Source of the DNA: Gammaproteobacteria bacterium
GTDB lineage: Bacteria > Pseudomonadota > Gammaproteobacteria > Chromatiales > Chromatiaceae
Assembly (NCBI GenBank): GCA_024644505.1
Contig: JAHEHQ010000002.1
Coordinates: 1-25,347 of the forward strand
DNA length: 25,347 nt
Direction of reading: 5' to 3'
Below the pieces are notes generated by a model. That model made no database searches, was not told where the DNA came from, and worked only from the letters and a program-made list of their open reading frames with translations. The position numbers were made by a program, and so were the translations under genes. Below, in pieces: positions 1-7,001 of the stretch; within the stretch, counting starts at the first letter, position 1, and every line of letters starts with the position of its first letter.

Positions 1-890
1 CGCAGGTCGTGGAAACGCAGGCCCTTGATGCCGATTTCTTTCAGAGTGCGGTGCCAGGCCGGTCGGAATTCATAGGGTCGTCGAAGGCCATCGCGACCAG
101 GTTCTCCCCAGAAAATCAGATCGGTATCCAAGGGACGCACGGGATTGCTCAGTGCCATGCGAAAGATATCCGCCGCGTCGCGGGTGAGCGGTACGGTGCG
201 GGCCGAACCGTTCTTCGTCTCGCTCAGGTGCACGATACGTTTCTGCAGGTTCACCTGCCGGCGGGTCAGTGTCTTGATCTCGCCGGCACGCATACCAGTG
301 TAAAGGGCAATGCGGGTAATCCACCCCAGCATGGGATTGGAGTGCTGGTCACAGGCTTTGAGCAGGATCTGTTCCTCATCACCTTTCAGACGACGATCCC
401 GCCCCTTGGCCGGTACCGGCTTGCGGATGTTGGCGACCGGGTTGTAGAACAGGCCGACACGCCATTCCTTGATGGCAATGGTGAACAGATGCGACAGCAG
501 GGAGAGTTCCAGCCGCACGGTACTCGGTGACTTACCGGCCTCCAGCCGTTCGTCGCGATACTTGGCCACCAGGTCCGGTGTGATGGCGGCCAGACTGTAG
601 TCACCTAAACTGGCTTTCAGGGCCTTCGCCTTGTGCTTTTCGGCACTGTGGGTACTCGGTTTCTTGGTGGAAGATACCTCACGCAGGTAGCGGTCCAATC
701 CATGCTTCAGCAGGATACGATCGGAGCCGGCACGATCGATATAGACACCGCGCACCATCTCATCCTCGGTGCGTCGCGCCCAGTCTTCGGCATCGCGTTT
801 GGTGAGGAACGTCTTGATGTTGGTCGGCCAACCGCTCTTGCGGATAAGGGCCTTCCAGGTCGCTGAGGGCGTCTTAGAAATGGTTGCCAC
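1..890 (-). CDS. Tyrosine recombinase (phage-type integrase), C-terminus beyond window edge
   Basis: This is a site-specific recombinase that would insert and excise a mobile element at an att site. I read it from a GTG start at 888-890, preceded by a strong GGAGG ribosome site (896-900, spacing 5); no ATG fits. The frame stays open to base 1, giving about 296 residues. The N-terminal part resembles an arm/core-binding SAM-like domain. The catalytic domain shows the Arg I box (TGMRAGEIKTL), the beta-hairpin Lys (ETKNGSARTVPL) and the start of box II (HDLR) at the very edge; the final His/Trp and Tyr lie outside. It is transcribed away from the adjacent tRNA-Phe, whose 3' end faces it, as is usual for integrases using a tRNA att site. 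The family is certain; the specific element is unknown. Confidence 0.93.
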   Translation of the reverse strand, partial: MATISKTPSATWKALIRKSGWPTNIKTFLTKRDAEDWARRTEDEMVRGVYIDRAGSDRILLKHGLDRYLREVSSTKKPSTHSAEKHKAKALKASLGDYSLAAITPDLVAKYRDERLEAGKSPSTVRLELSLLSHLFTIAIKEWRVGLFYNPVANIRKPVPAKGRDRRLKGDEEQILLKACDQHSNPMLGWITRIALYTGMRAGEIKTLTRRQVNLQKRIVHLSETKNGSARTVPLTRDAADIFRMALSNPVRPLDTDLIFWGEPGRDGLRRPYEFRPAWHRTLKEIGIKGLRFHDL

Positions 891-899
891 GGCAGCCTC

Positions 900-917
900 C
901 GGAACAGGGGTGTTCCG
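900..917. promoter_or_regulatory. Inverted repeat at integrase start region (operator or RBS hairpin)
   Basis: A perfect dyad with 7-bp arms (CGGAACA / TGTTCCG) around GGGG lies directly upstream of, and touches, the integrase ribosome site. A TACAAT -10-like hexamer on the minus strand (920-925) would place the transcription start inside the dyad. It could be an operator for integrase control, or a hairpin that masks the ribosome site. The structure is seen; the function is inferred. Confidence 0.5.
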
Positions 918-976
918 TAATTGTACCGCGTGACACAGGGATTAAAAGCTAAAAACGTTTATCTTATTGTTTTATA

Positions 977-1052
977 TGGTGGCCAGGGACAGAATCGAAC
1001 TGCCGACACGGGGATTTTCAGTCCCCTGCTCTACCGACTGAGCTACCTGGCC
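977..1052 (-). tRNA. tRNA-Phe (anticodon GAA)
   Basis: On the minus strand a 76-nt cloverleaf begins GGCCAGGTAGCTCAGTCGGT and ends with an encoded CCA (977-979). The acceptor stem pairs GGCCAGG with CCTGGCC. The anticodon stem-loop reads GGGGACTGAAAATCCCC, giving anticodon GAA. The T-loop GTTCGATTC is present. The 3' end points toward the integrase and is the probable attachment site. Confidence 0.97.
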
Positions 1053-1065
1053 AAAATGATTGCGT

Positions 1066-1094
1066 ATTAAAGCGGGCAGGGAGGTTCGCGTCAA
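1066..1094 (-). promoter_or_regulatory. Sigma-70 promoter of tRNA-Phe
   Basis: The minus strand has TTGACG (1089-1094), a 17-nt spacer and TTTAAT (1066-1071). This lies about 14 nt before the mature 5' end of the tRNA, which is a good match to a stable-RNA promoter. Confidence 0.7.
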
Positions 1095-1122
1095 GAGCGG
1101 GGGCCTCTCTCCCTGATCCAGG

Positions 1123-1392
1123 TCAGGGGCGTGGATTGAAGGCGTCGGGGACTTCCGCGCCCTCACCAAAGAAGAATTTCTCCATCTGTTCTTCCAGGAA
1201 TTTTCTGGCCTTGGGGTCGATGGGGCTGAGCCTGTACTCGTTCATCAGCATGGTCTGGTGCTGGAGCCACATCTGCCAAGCCTCTTTTGAGACATTTTCG
1301 AAGATGCGCTGGCCCAGATCCCCCGGATAAGTGGGGCGGTCCAGGCCTTCGGCCTCTATATTCAGTTTTACGCAATTGACCATCCGGCTCAT
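1123..1392 (-). CDS. yggX: YggX, Fe(II) trafficking / oxidative protection protein
   Basis: This is a small cytoplasmic protein of 89 residues, the usual length for the family. YggX proteins protect iron-sulfur clusters from oxidative damage and are thought to handle labile iron. The family pattern is clear along the whole length: MVNCVKL with the conserved Cys7, EAEGLDRPTYPGDLGQRI, the segment SKEAWQMWLQHQTMLMNEYRL and a KFLEEQMEKFFFG end. Its start codon overlaps the mutY stop (ATGA, 1389-1392), so the two genes are translationally coupled. The same mutY-yggX order is found in E. coli, and it makes sense because MutY carries a 4Fe-4S cluster. Confidence 0.96.
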   Translation of the reverse strand: MSRMVNCVKLNIEAEGLDRPTYPGDLGQRIFENVSKEAWQMWLQHQTMLMNEYRLSPIDPKARKFLEEQMEKFFFGEGAEVPDAFNPRP

Positions 1393-2459
1393 GGGTTTTC
1401 TCCTTCCTGGCGCTGTCTCAATTCGTTTATCAATCTGGTTACCGGGGCCGACAGCCCCCGGGTGTCGGGCGTGGCGGTGTTATACCAGACCAGGCGGTCT
1501 CCATCCATCACCCGGTTGCCTGTGTTATCTGTCCTGATCTCCACCGGGACGATATCAAGGTGGAAATGGGTGAATGTGTGCCGCCGTGATTCCCATTCTG
1601 CCGAGATCCACCCACGAACCCCCAGCCGATCAGCACACCATGCCGCCGGCTTTTCCCCCATCGGGCATTCGGGCAAACTCCATAGGCCGCCCCAGACGCC
1701 CTTGGACGGTCGCTGCTCCAGCAGCAGGTTGCCCGCCTTGTCCTGGATCATCAACATTCTCACTTCCCTAACCGGCAGCGGTTTGCGGGGTTTGGAAGCG
1801 GGATACCGTCCGGTCTCCCCCCGGGAACCGGCAATGCAGATCTCCTCCAGCGGGCATAGGCTGCAATCGGGCCGGCCCCGGGTGCAGACACCGGCTCCCA
1901 GATCCATCATGGCCTGGTTGTATTCGGCCGTCCGCCGGGCCGGGGTAAGGCTTTCCGTCAGTTGCCACAGACGGTTCATTACGGCAGTCCGGCCCGGCCA
2001 TCCCTCAACCGCGAAGCATCGTGCCAGCACCCGTTTGACATTGCCGTCGAGAATGCTGTGCCGCTGCCCCAATGCCAGCGAGAGGATTGCACCCGCGGTG
2101 GAACGACCGATTCCCGGAAGTCCGACGACCTCACTGAACTCGGTGGGAAACAGGCCATCGTGCTCATCCCTCAGCTGCCGGGCCGCCCTGTGCAGGTTGC
2201 GGGCACGGGCGTAGTAACCCAGCCCCGACCAGAGGTGAAGCACATCGTCCAGGGGCGCATCCGCCAACTGGCGCAGATCCGGAAAGCGCTCGACGAATCG
2301 TTTGTAGTAGGGGATCACCGTGGCAACCTGAGTCTGCTGGAGCATGATCTCGGAAACCCACACCCTGTAAGGATTGGAGAAGTGCTGCCAGGGAAGATCC
2401 TTGCGACCGAATCGGTCGTACCATGACAATACCCTGTCGGAAAAATCCCCTGAATCCAT
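1389..2459 (-). CDS. mutY: A/G-specific adenine DNA glycosylase MutY
   Basis: MutY removes adenine mispaired with 8-oxoguanine or guanine in base-excision repair. The protein has an endonuclease III-like fold with the catalytic Glu in EIMLQQTQV, a helix-hairpin-helix (VVGLPGIGRSTAGAI) and the catalytic Asp in ILDGNVKRVLAR. Four Cys for the 4Fe-4S cluster follow with C-x6-C-x2-C-x5-C spacing. A C-terminal NUDIX-like domain recognises 8-oxoG. I chose the ATG at 2459 because the alignment to E. coli MutY then has no gap and the Glu becomes residue 37, giving 356 residues. An ATG one codon earlier (2462) and a GTG at 2507 are also in frame, and no strong ribosome site decides between them. The gene is coupled to yggX downstream and diverges from the transpeptidase gene. 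Confidence 0.97.
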   Translation of the reverse strand: MDSGDFSDRVLSWYDRFGRKDLPWQHFSNPYRVWVSEIMLQQTQVATVIPYYKRFVERFPDLRQLADAPLDDVLHLWSGLGYYARARNLHRAARQLRDEHDGLFPTEFSEVVGLPGIGRSTAGAILSLALGQRHSILDGNVKRVLARCFAVEGWPGRTAVMNRLWQLTESLTPARRTAEYNQAMMDLGAGVCTRGRPDCSLCPLEEICIAGSRGETGRYPASKPRKPLPVREVRMLMIQDKAGNLLLEQRPSKGVWGGLWSLPECPMGEKPAAWCADRLGVRGWISAEWESRRHTFTHFHLDIVPVEIRTDNTGNRVMDGDRLVWYNTATPDTRGLSAPVTRLINELRQRQEGENP

Positions 2460-2530
2460 CATGGCAGCCCGTGACACTGTTTCCCGATCTGGGATAATGA
2501 GCAGCACGCGTCAGACGCCGATAAGACTCT

Positions 2531-3442
2531 ATGGCCAAACATCTTTTAACCCGCCTGCTCCCTCTGTTGCTGTACATAACGTCGCTGCCGGCTGCGGAGT
2601 TTCCGATGCCATTACCCGGCAACGACACGATTGGCGAAATCCATACGACCACGGCACGCTACGAGGATACCCTCTCGGATATCGCCCGTGCCAGCGATCT
2701 GGGTTACCTGGAGATCGCCGATGCCAATCCCGGCGTTGACCCCTGGCTGCCCAGGGAGGGGCTGGAGATCGTCCTGCCCACCCAGTTCATACTCCCTGGA
2801 GGACCCAGAGAGGGGATTGTCATCAACCTGCCGGAGCTGAGGATCTACTATTATCCGAAAGGCGAAAACCGGGTCATCACCCATCCGCTGGGCATCGGCC
2901 GCGAGGGTTGGTCCACCCCCACGGGACTGACCCGGGTCACGGGCAAGCAGGCCGATCCCAGTTGGACACCGCCAAAATCAATCCGTCTGGAACAGGAGCA
3001 GGAGGGCGGTGCCCCACTGCCGGCGGTGGTGCCGCCGGGCCCTGATAACCCTCTGGGGACGCACGCCATCTATCTGGCCATGTCGGGATATCTGCTGCAC
3101 GGCACCAACAAACCCTACGGGGTGGGCATGCGGGTCAGCCACGGCTGTATCAGGCTCTACCCCGAGGATATCAAATCCCTCTTTCCCCGGGTGCCCGTCG
3201 GCACACCGGTCCGCATCATCAACGAACCCTATAAGATTGGATGGCTGGGGGGCAGAATGTATGTGGAGGCCCACCGACCCTTGAGCGAAACGCTCTCCGA
3301 TGAAACCCAGAGCCTAACCCCCCTCCGGGAGATCATACTGGAGCAGGCAAAACAGAGAAATCTGGTACCTGACTGGGAGGCATTCGAGGCTGCCATCCTG
3401 TCTCCCATAGGCATACCGATAGAAATTACCACTTCACCCTGA
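2531..3442 (+). CDS. Exported L,D-transpeptidase (YkuD/ErfK family) with LysM-like domain
   Basis: This is a periplasmic cell-wall enzyme of 303 residues. Family members use a Cys nucleophile to make 3-3 crosslinks or to attach Lpp-type lipoproteins to peptidoglycan. A signal peptide occupies residues 1-22 (hydrophobic core, then LPAAEF). A LysM-like segment spans about 38-88, and a YkuD domain about 95-232. The active-site signature contains His190 and Ser-His-Gly-Cys206. The architecture matches E. coli YbiS/ErfK/YcfS, the Lpp-anchoring group. It faces a small Lpp-like lipoprotein gene 65 bp downstream, so that lipoprotein is a plausible substrate. The YkuD assignment is secure; the Lpp-anchoring role is inferred from architecture and neighbourhood. 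Confidence 0.93.
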   Translation: MAKHLLTRLLPLLLYITSLPAAEFPMPLPGNDTIGEIHTTTARYEDTLSDIARASDLGYLEIADANPGVDPWLPREGLEIVLPTQFILPGGPREGIVINLPELRIYYYPKGENRVITHPLGIGREGWSTPTGLTRVTGKQADPSWTPPKSIRLEQEQEGGAPLPAVVPPGPDNPLGTHAIYLAMSGYLLHGTNKPYGVGMRVSHGCIRLYPEDIKSLFPRVPVGTPVRIINEPYKIGWLGGRMYVEAHRPLSETLSDETQSLTPLREIILEQAKQRNLVPDWEAFEAAILSPIGIPIEITTSP

Positions 3443-3507
3443 GGGAGCGGCAAAACACACCTTACCCCCTGTACAGGTCACACTCGAACCGATCGAACCC
3501 CTAACCG

Positions 3508-3771
3508 CTATTTGGCCATCACCTTCTTCATCATGCGGTCACAGCGCTCGGAACATTCATTGGCTGAATCCTGGGCGGTATTGGCCGCATCCATTGCCGC
3601 GGACGCCTTGCGATCCGCAACTTCCGCCGCTGCGAGCGCAGCATCAGCGGTTTCCTGCGCCCGGGCAAGGTCCGCTTCCATTTGCTTGACTTGATCTGTT
3701 GTGACACAACCCGCGAGCAAACCTGTCGCCAATACCAATGCAGCTGTTTTCGAACAGATATTCTTACCCAT
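3508..3771 (-). CDS. Small alanine-rich Lpp/OprI-like outer-membrane lipoprotein
   Basis: The protein has 87 residues. It carries a lipoprotein signal peptide ending in the lipobox LLAGC (lipidated Cys22), then a coiled-coil stretch dense in alanine with heptad spacing (DLARAQETADAALAAAEVAD and on). It ends in KKVMAK, and a C-terminal Lys is the residue through which Lpp is bound to peptidoglycan. This pattern matches the Lpp/OprI alanine-zipper family, which ties the outer membrane to the wall. The start at 3771 is supported by AAGGAG nine bases upstream; a longer in-frame reading to 3816 lacks such support. An unusual point is the pair of Cys in NECSERCDR near the C-terminus. The gene converges with the L,D-transpeptidase gene. 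Confidence 0.85.
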   Translation of the reverse strand: MGKNICSKTAALVLATGLLAGCVTTDQVKQMEADLARAQETADAALAAAEVADRKASAAMDAANTAQDSANECSERCDRMMKKVMAK

Positions 3772-3910
3772 GATCTTTAACTCCTTTGTAGCCCCACTGA
3801 GCGATCCATAACCCATCGACTCCTTTTGGGTTAAGAAACCCTCTACTTAAATAATAGCGCTTTCTCCGATAATTAAGAGGGGCACCCGTATTCGGAATAC
3901 CATTTTTGGA

Positions 3911-6019
3911 TCACTTGAAAAGGCCCTTCAGCTGATTCTGGAGATCGGCCGGGATTTTGCCTTCCAGCTTTTCCTGCAGTTTCTCCTCGATCTTCCCCTT
4001 CTGGCTTTCCAGAATGATCTTTGCCCAATCGATGGTGTATTTTGGTGAAGCGAAGGGACCGGTCAGCCGCACCGGTATGGTCACGCCCTTCAGTTGCTCC
4101 AGCGCTTCGCCCCCCTGACCCTTCTCCGTTGCCACCACAACCGCCTTTAAGGTGTAGTCCAGGGTCTCGGATACCAGGTTAACCTTGCCTGCGCCGTTAA
4201 CCCTGAGAAACGGGGACTTACCCAGCAGGTCCTGGTTTTGCAGTACACCCTCGCTGATCACGCCGGAAGCGCTGAGCTCAGAAAAGTCCGTCTGCTGCGG
4301 CTGATTGGTTTTGGTAACCGGTTCACCCTGGAATCTGGCCCTGGTCTCCCGAATGGTCTGGGCCAGATTGAAACCCTTGACGGCCCCCTCTTCGAATTTG
4401 AAGTTCATTTTTCCGGAAAGGTCCTTTTTAAAGGCGTCGATACTGTTTCCCCGGGTACTGAGATTGGCGTTGAAATGACCTTTGCCTGTGAGCCGGTCCT
4501 CGCCAGCCAGATCCTTCAACAGGGGGCCGATGAGTATGTTGCTCGCCGCCGCATCGATCTTCGTCAATGGCGTCTTGCCGCGAACATCGAGATCGAGGTT
4601 GCCCTTGTAACCACCCTGATAGAATTTCCCGACCTTCTGGTCCAGCGTCAAACGGCCGTCCTTTGCCTTGACGGTCAACTGCACCTGTTCCGCCAGCAGT
4701 TTGTTGACGATAAGCCTGCCCACGTTGAGCACGCCGTCGACATTCAAACCCCGCAGTGTCTCCACCGGCAGCAGCGGTTGTTCCGCAGGTGCGGATTGCA
4801 CTGCAGAACCGGCATTGTCGCCCGCGGGTTTTGCCGTGCCGCCCTCGTCTTCGGCCGGCGCCGGCAGATAGCGATCCAGATCGATGCTGTCGACATTCAC
4901 TTTGAAGGCGACCGCCTCTCCCCTGAGCGTGGCCGTACCATCGATCCGGGTATCGTCCAGACCGATCTTTAGATCATCGAGACGGGTGGCGCCGGCTTTG
5001 TTTTCCAGAACCAGGCTGGCACTGACACGGGTCAATGCTTTGGAGTCCGCCATGGGGGGGGTAGTGACGCCCTGGTCCGTCATCCATTGCCGAAGATTGA
5101 ATTCAGCCAGCTGCAGATTGCCGTTGACGGTCGGGGTGGTGGTAAGGGCGGAACCGGTCAGGGCACCTGTCAGCTTCAGATCGCCGATGGCCATATTGAG
5201 GCCGGCAACCTCCAGTGAGTCACCGTTGACGGCCATTTTTACTGTGGCCTCCAGTACCGCCTCGATGCTGCCGTCGGGGAGCGCGTCGCTTTGGCCATCC
5301 AGGGTCAGCTTGATTCCGCTTACCTCGATAATTCCGGCCTGCTCATCGACTGCAACTACAGCCTCCAGATCAAGTTTGGCTTTTGCGGCCGGCTCCTTGC
5401 TATGCAGGACCATAGAGAGGGCCATTTCGACGGGCTCGCCCGGGGCAACGGCTCCGGTCTGCAGGCTCAGCTGCTCCACGATATAGTGCCTGGCCTGGCT
5501 GCGATCATCCCAGCTTACCCTGGCATCAATGATATCCACCCCCCCTATGGTGAACTCGCCGGGCATGCTTCCCGCTCTGGGTTGAGGACTTTCCCCCGGT
5601 ACTTCACCCTTTTGAGCTTCGATCAGGTCATCCCAGTTGGTCGTACCGTTCTTTGCCTTGGCCAGGTTCAGTCTCAATCCCTTCAGGCCCACCTTGTCCA
5701 CTTCCAGCCTGCCACCGAGAAGAGGCATCAATTTGACGCGGACCGCGGCATGCTCGACAGCGGCAAACGCCTGATCCTCGAACCCCTCGGCATTGCTGAG
5801 TTCCATGGCGCCAATCTCGATCCCCAGCCAGGGGAAAACGGACAGACCGAGGTCTCCGTCAATGCTCAATGTCCTTCCGGTCTCCTGCTGAACCCTTGAA
5901 ACGATCTCATCCTTGTAGTCGTTGGGGTCGATGATTTGCGGCAATACCACCACAGCGACGATCAACAGAAGTACGACAATGCCGACCAGCCAGCCGACGA
6001 TTTTCAAAATTTTGCCCAT
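3911..6019 (-). CDS. AsmA family protein
   Basis: This is a 702-residue envelope protein. A single N-terminal membrane anchor (about residues 7-28) is followed by a long periplasmic beta-rich region. The N-terminal AsmA pattern is clear: anchor, then ...DPNDYKDEIVSRVQQETGR, then SIDGDLGLSVFPWLGIEIG. The C-terminal AsmA_2-like region includes DLSGKMNFKFEEGAVKGFNLA and a late segment ending in PVRLTGPFASPKYTIDW. AsmA-like proteins are related to bridge-like lipid transfer proteins and affect outer-membrane phospholipid homeostasis. The start at 6019 has GGAG six bases upstream. A linker rich in Ala, Pro and Glu at about residues 390-415 separates the two halves. It is probably transcribed alone; the exact substrate cannot be inferred. 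Confidence 0.93.
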   Translation of the reverse strand: MGKILKIVGWLVGIVVLLLIVAVVVLPQIIDPNDYKDEIVSRVQQETGRTLSIDGDLGLSVFPWLGIEIGAMELSNAEGFEDQAFAAVEHAAVRVKLMPLLGGRLEVDKVGLKGLRLNLAKAKNGTTNWDDLIEAQKGEVPGESPQPRAGSMPGEFTIGGVDIIDARVSWDDRSQARHYIVEQLSLQTGAVAPGEPVEMALSMVLHSKEPAAKAKLDLEAVVAVDEQAGIIEVSGIKLTLDGQSDALPDGSIEAVLEATVKMAVNGDSLEVAGLNMAIGDLKLTGALTGSALTTTPTVNGNLQLAEFNLRQWMTDQGVTTPPMADSKALTRVSASLVLENKAGATRLDDLKIGLDDTRIDGTATLRGEAVAFKVNVDSIDLDRYLPAPAEDEGGTAKPAGDNAGSAVQSAPAEQPLLPVETLRGLNVDGVLNVGRLIVNKLLAEQVQLTVKAKDGRLTLDQKVGKFYQGGYKGNLDLDVRGKTPLTKIDAAASNILIGPLLKDLAGEDRLTGKGHFNANLSTRGNSIDAFKKDLSGKMNFKFEEGAVKGFNLAQTIRETRARFQGEPVTKTNQPQQTDFSELSASGVISEGVLQNQDLLGKSPFLRVNGAGKVNLVSETLDYTLKAVVVATEKGQGGEALEQLKGVTIPVRLTGPFASPKYTIDWAKIILESQKGKIEEKLQEKLEGKIPADLQNQLKGLFK

Positions 6020-6211
6020 TAAAGTCTCCGTGACACTGCTTGGTTACCGATCCGCGTTAAGATACCAGCAACACCGGCATCCCTTATAGCTCATTGCCCA
6101 ACGTCGTGAGGACGCCCGGCGGGAACGCACGGCATCCGCTAAGAATGACCCAGGTGCAGGAAAACTTCCACACCTGGCGTGTTGAGTACCGCAATCCGGA
6201 TATCGGCCTTT

Positions 6212-6517
6212 TCACTCCCGGCAGCTGCCGCAATGCCAACAGAGATCAAACTGTCCCTCGTTGGACTCGCCACAGTCCCTACATCTCCAGCCGGCACCTT
6301 CGGGTTTTCGGCGGTTGAATGCTGCTATCAATTCTCTGCCACGGGAGACATCCCGCTCGTCGAGCACCCAGATGACCGGGAACATCAACGCCGGCAGCTC
6401 TCCCGCCGCTCCGCTCAGGTAGTCTCCCTGAACCACTGTAGATATATGATGGGATGCCAGAAAGTCCTTCAGCAGCTGCGCCTCTATTCGGTCCCTGGCC
6501 TGGTAGAGCTTTTTCAT
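6212..6517 (-). CDS. DUF2007 domain protein with C-terminal zinc-ribbon
   Basis: This is a 101-residue cytoplasmic protein. Residues 1-68 match the DUF2007 'putative signal-transducing protein' fold: KKLYQARDRIEAQLLKDFL, then VVQGDYLSGAAGELP, then a beta strand PVIWVLDERD and a helix. Residues 77-99 add a Cys-rich knuckle (C79-x2-C82 and C93-x2-C96, plus C99) that probably binds zinc. Many gammaproteobacterial DUF2007 proteins lack this tail. The function is unknown; a regulatory or protein/RNA-binding role is a guess. The ribosome site is weak. It is flanked by AsmA and a gene-free repeat region. Confidence 0.8.
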   Translation of the reverse strand: MKKLYQARDRIEAQLLKDFLASHHISTVVQGDYLSGAAGELPALMFPVIWVLDERDVSRGRELIAAFNRRKPEGAGWRCRDCGESNEGQFDLCWHCGSCRE

Positions 6518-7001
6518 GTCCGCGGCGGTTCCGCCCGCTACTGAAGCTTTGAAGCGTGCTTATCCAGATAAGGCACTAGTACTCCTTCAATGTGATAGTT
6601 ACGGATGCAGTGAGTTTGTCAGCGTTCATGGCAAGGCGCAACTCGCCGGCAATGGCGGATTCCCTTGCCAAGAGTTGCAACGCAGTCCATGGGCGCTGAC
6701 AAGCTCACCCGAAGGTCGTCGACGTGGCGTCCCGCAGCCGCGTTGCAGTGCTTGGAAAGGGCATGCCATGCCCATCAGGTCGCCATCCATCATCTCGTGA
6801 TAGGGACCGGCGTCCTGGATATCCACTGCGGAAGTCGCAAACGTGCCGATCTGCCTGTTCCAGACAACCGGGCTGACCAGATCTGTGCCGTTTTGATTCA
6901 TACCCCGGATTTTCGTCAACCCTCACCCCTGCTGACAACCCAATAACTATCGGCTTTTATGCCCGTTACCGGTTTTTGTGAAGCTGTCCGGGTTTATAGG
7001 C
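6518..7001. other. Gene-free 484-bp region with nested inverted repeats
   Basis: No reading frame here resembles a known protein, and codon use in the open frames on both strands looks random. The middle (about 6610-6759) is built of long imperfect inverted repeats, listed separately. The flanks (6518-6609 and 6760-7001) show no clear promoter, terminator or RNA gene. Confidence 0.5.
6610..6759. repeat. Nested imperfect inverted repeats (palindromic element, MITE/REP-like)
   Basis: Arms 6610-6631 and 6687-6708 are reverse complements at 19 of 22 positions and share CTTGTCAGCG-type sequence. A second overlapping pair, 6664-6683 with 6740-6759, matches at 16 of 20 (core TTGCAACGC). The pairs interleave, so the two stems cannot form together over the shared segment. 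This looks like a decayed non-autonomous palindromic element rather than a gene. Confidence 0.6.

Noticed and set aside
3828..3841. Hairpin GGGTT-AAGA-AACCC as a terminator for the AsmA gene
   Set aside because: On the minus strand it is followed by AAAAGG rather than a T-tract, so it is not a classical terminator.
5291..5899. Long plus-strand open frames opposite the AsmA gene
   Set aside because: They lie antisense to a well-supported AsmA gene, have no similarity and reflect GC-rich codon structure. The same applies to long frames opposite rtcB, thiG, trmB, the lyase genes and gpgS.
6626..6919. Minus-strand open frame of 97 codons in the repeat region
   Set aside because: It runs through the inverted repeats, has no recognisable similarity and no ribosome site; it is probably a by-product of GC-rich repeat sequence.
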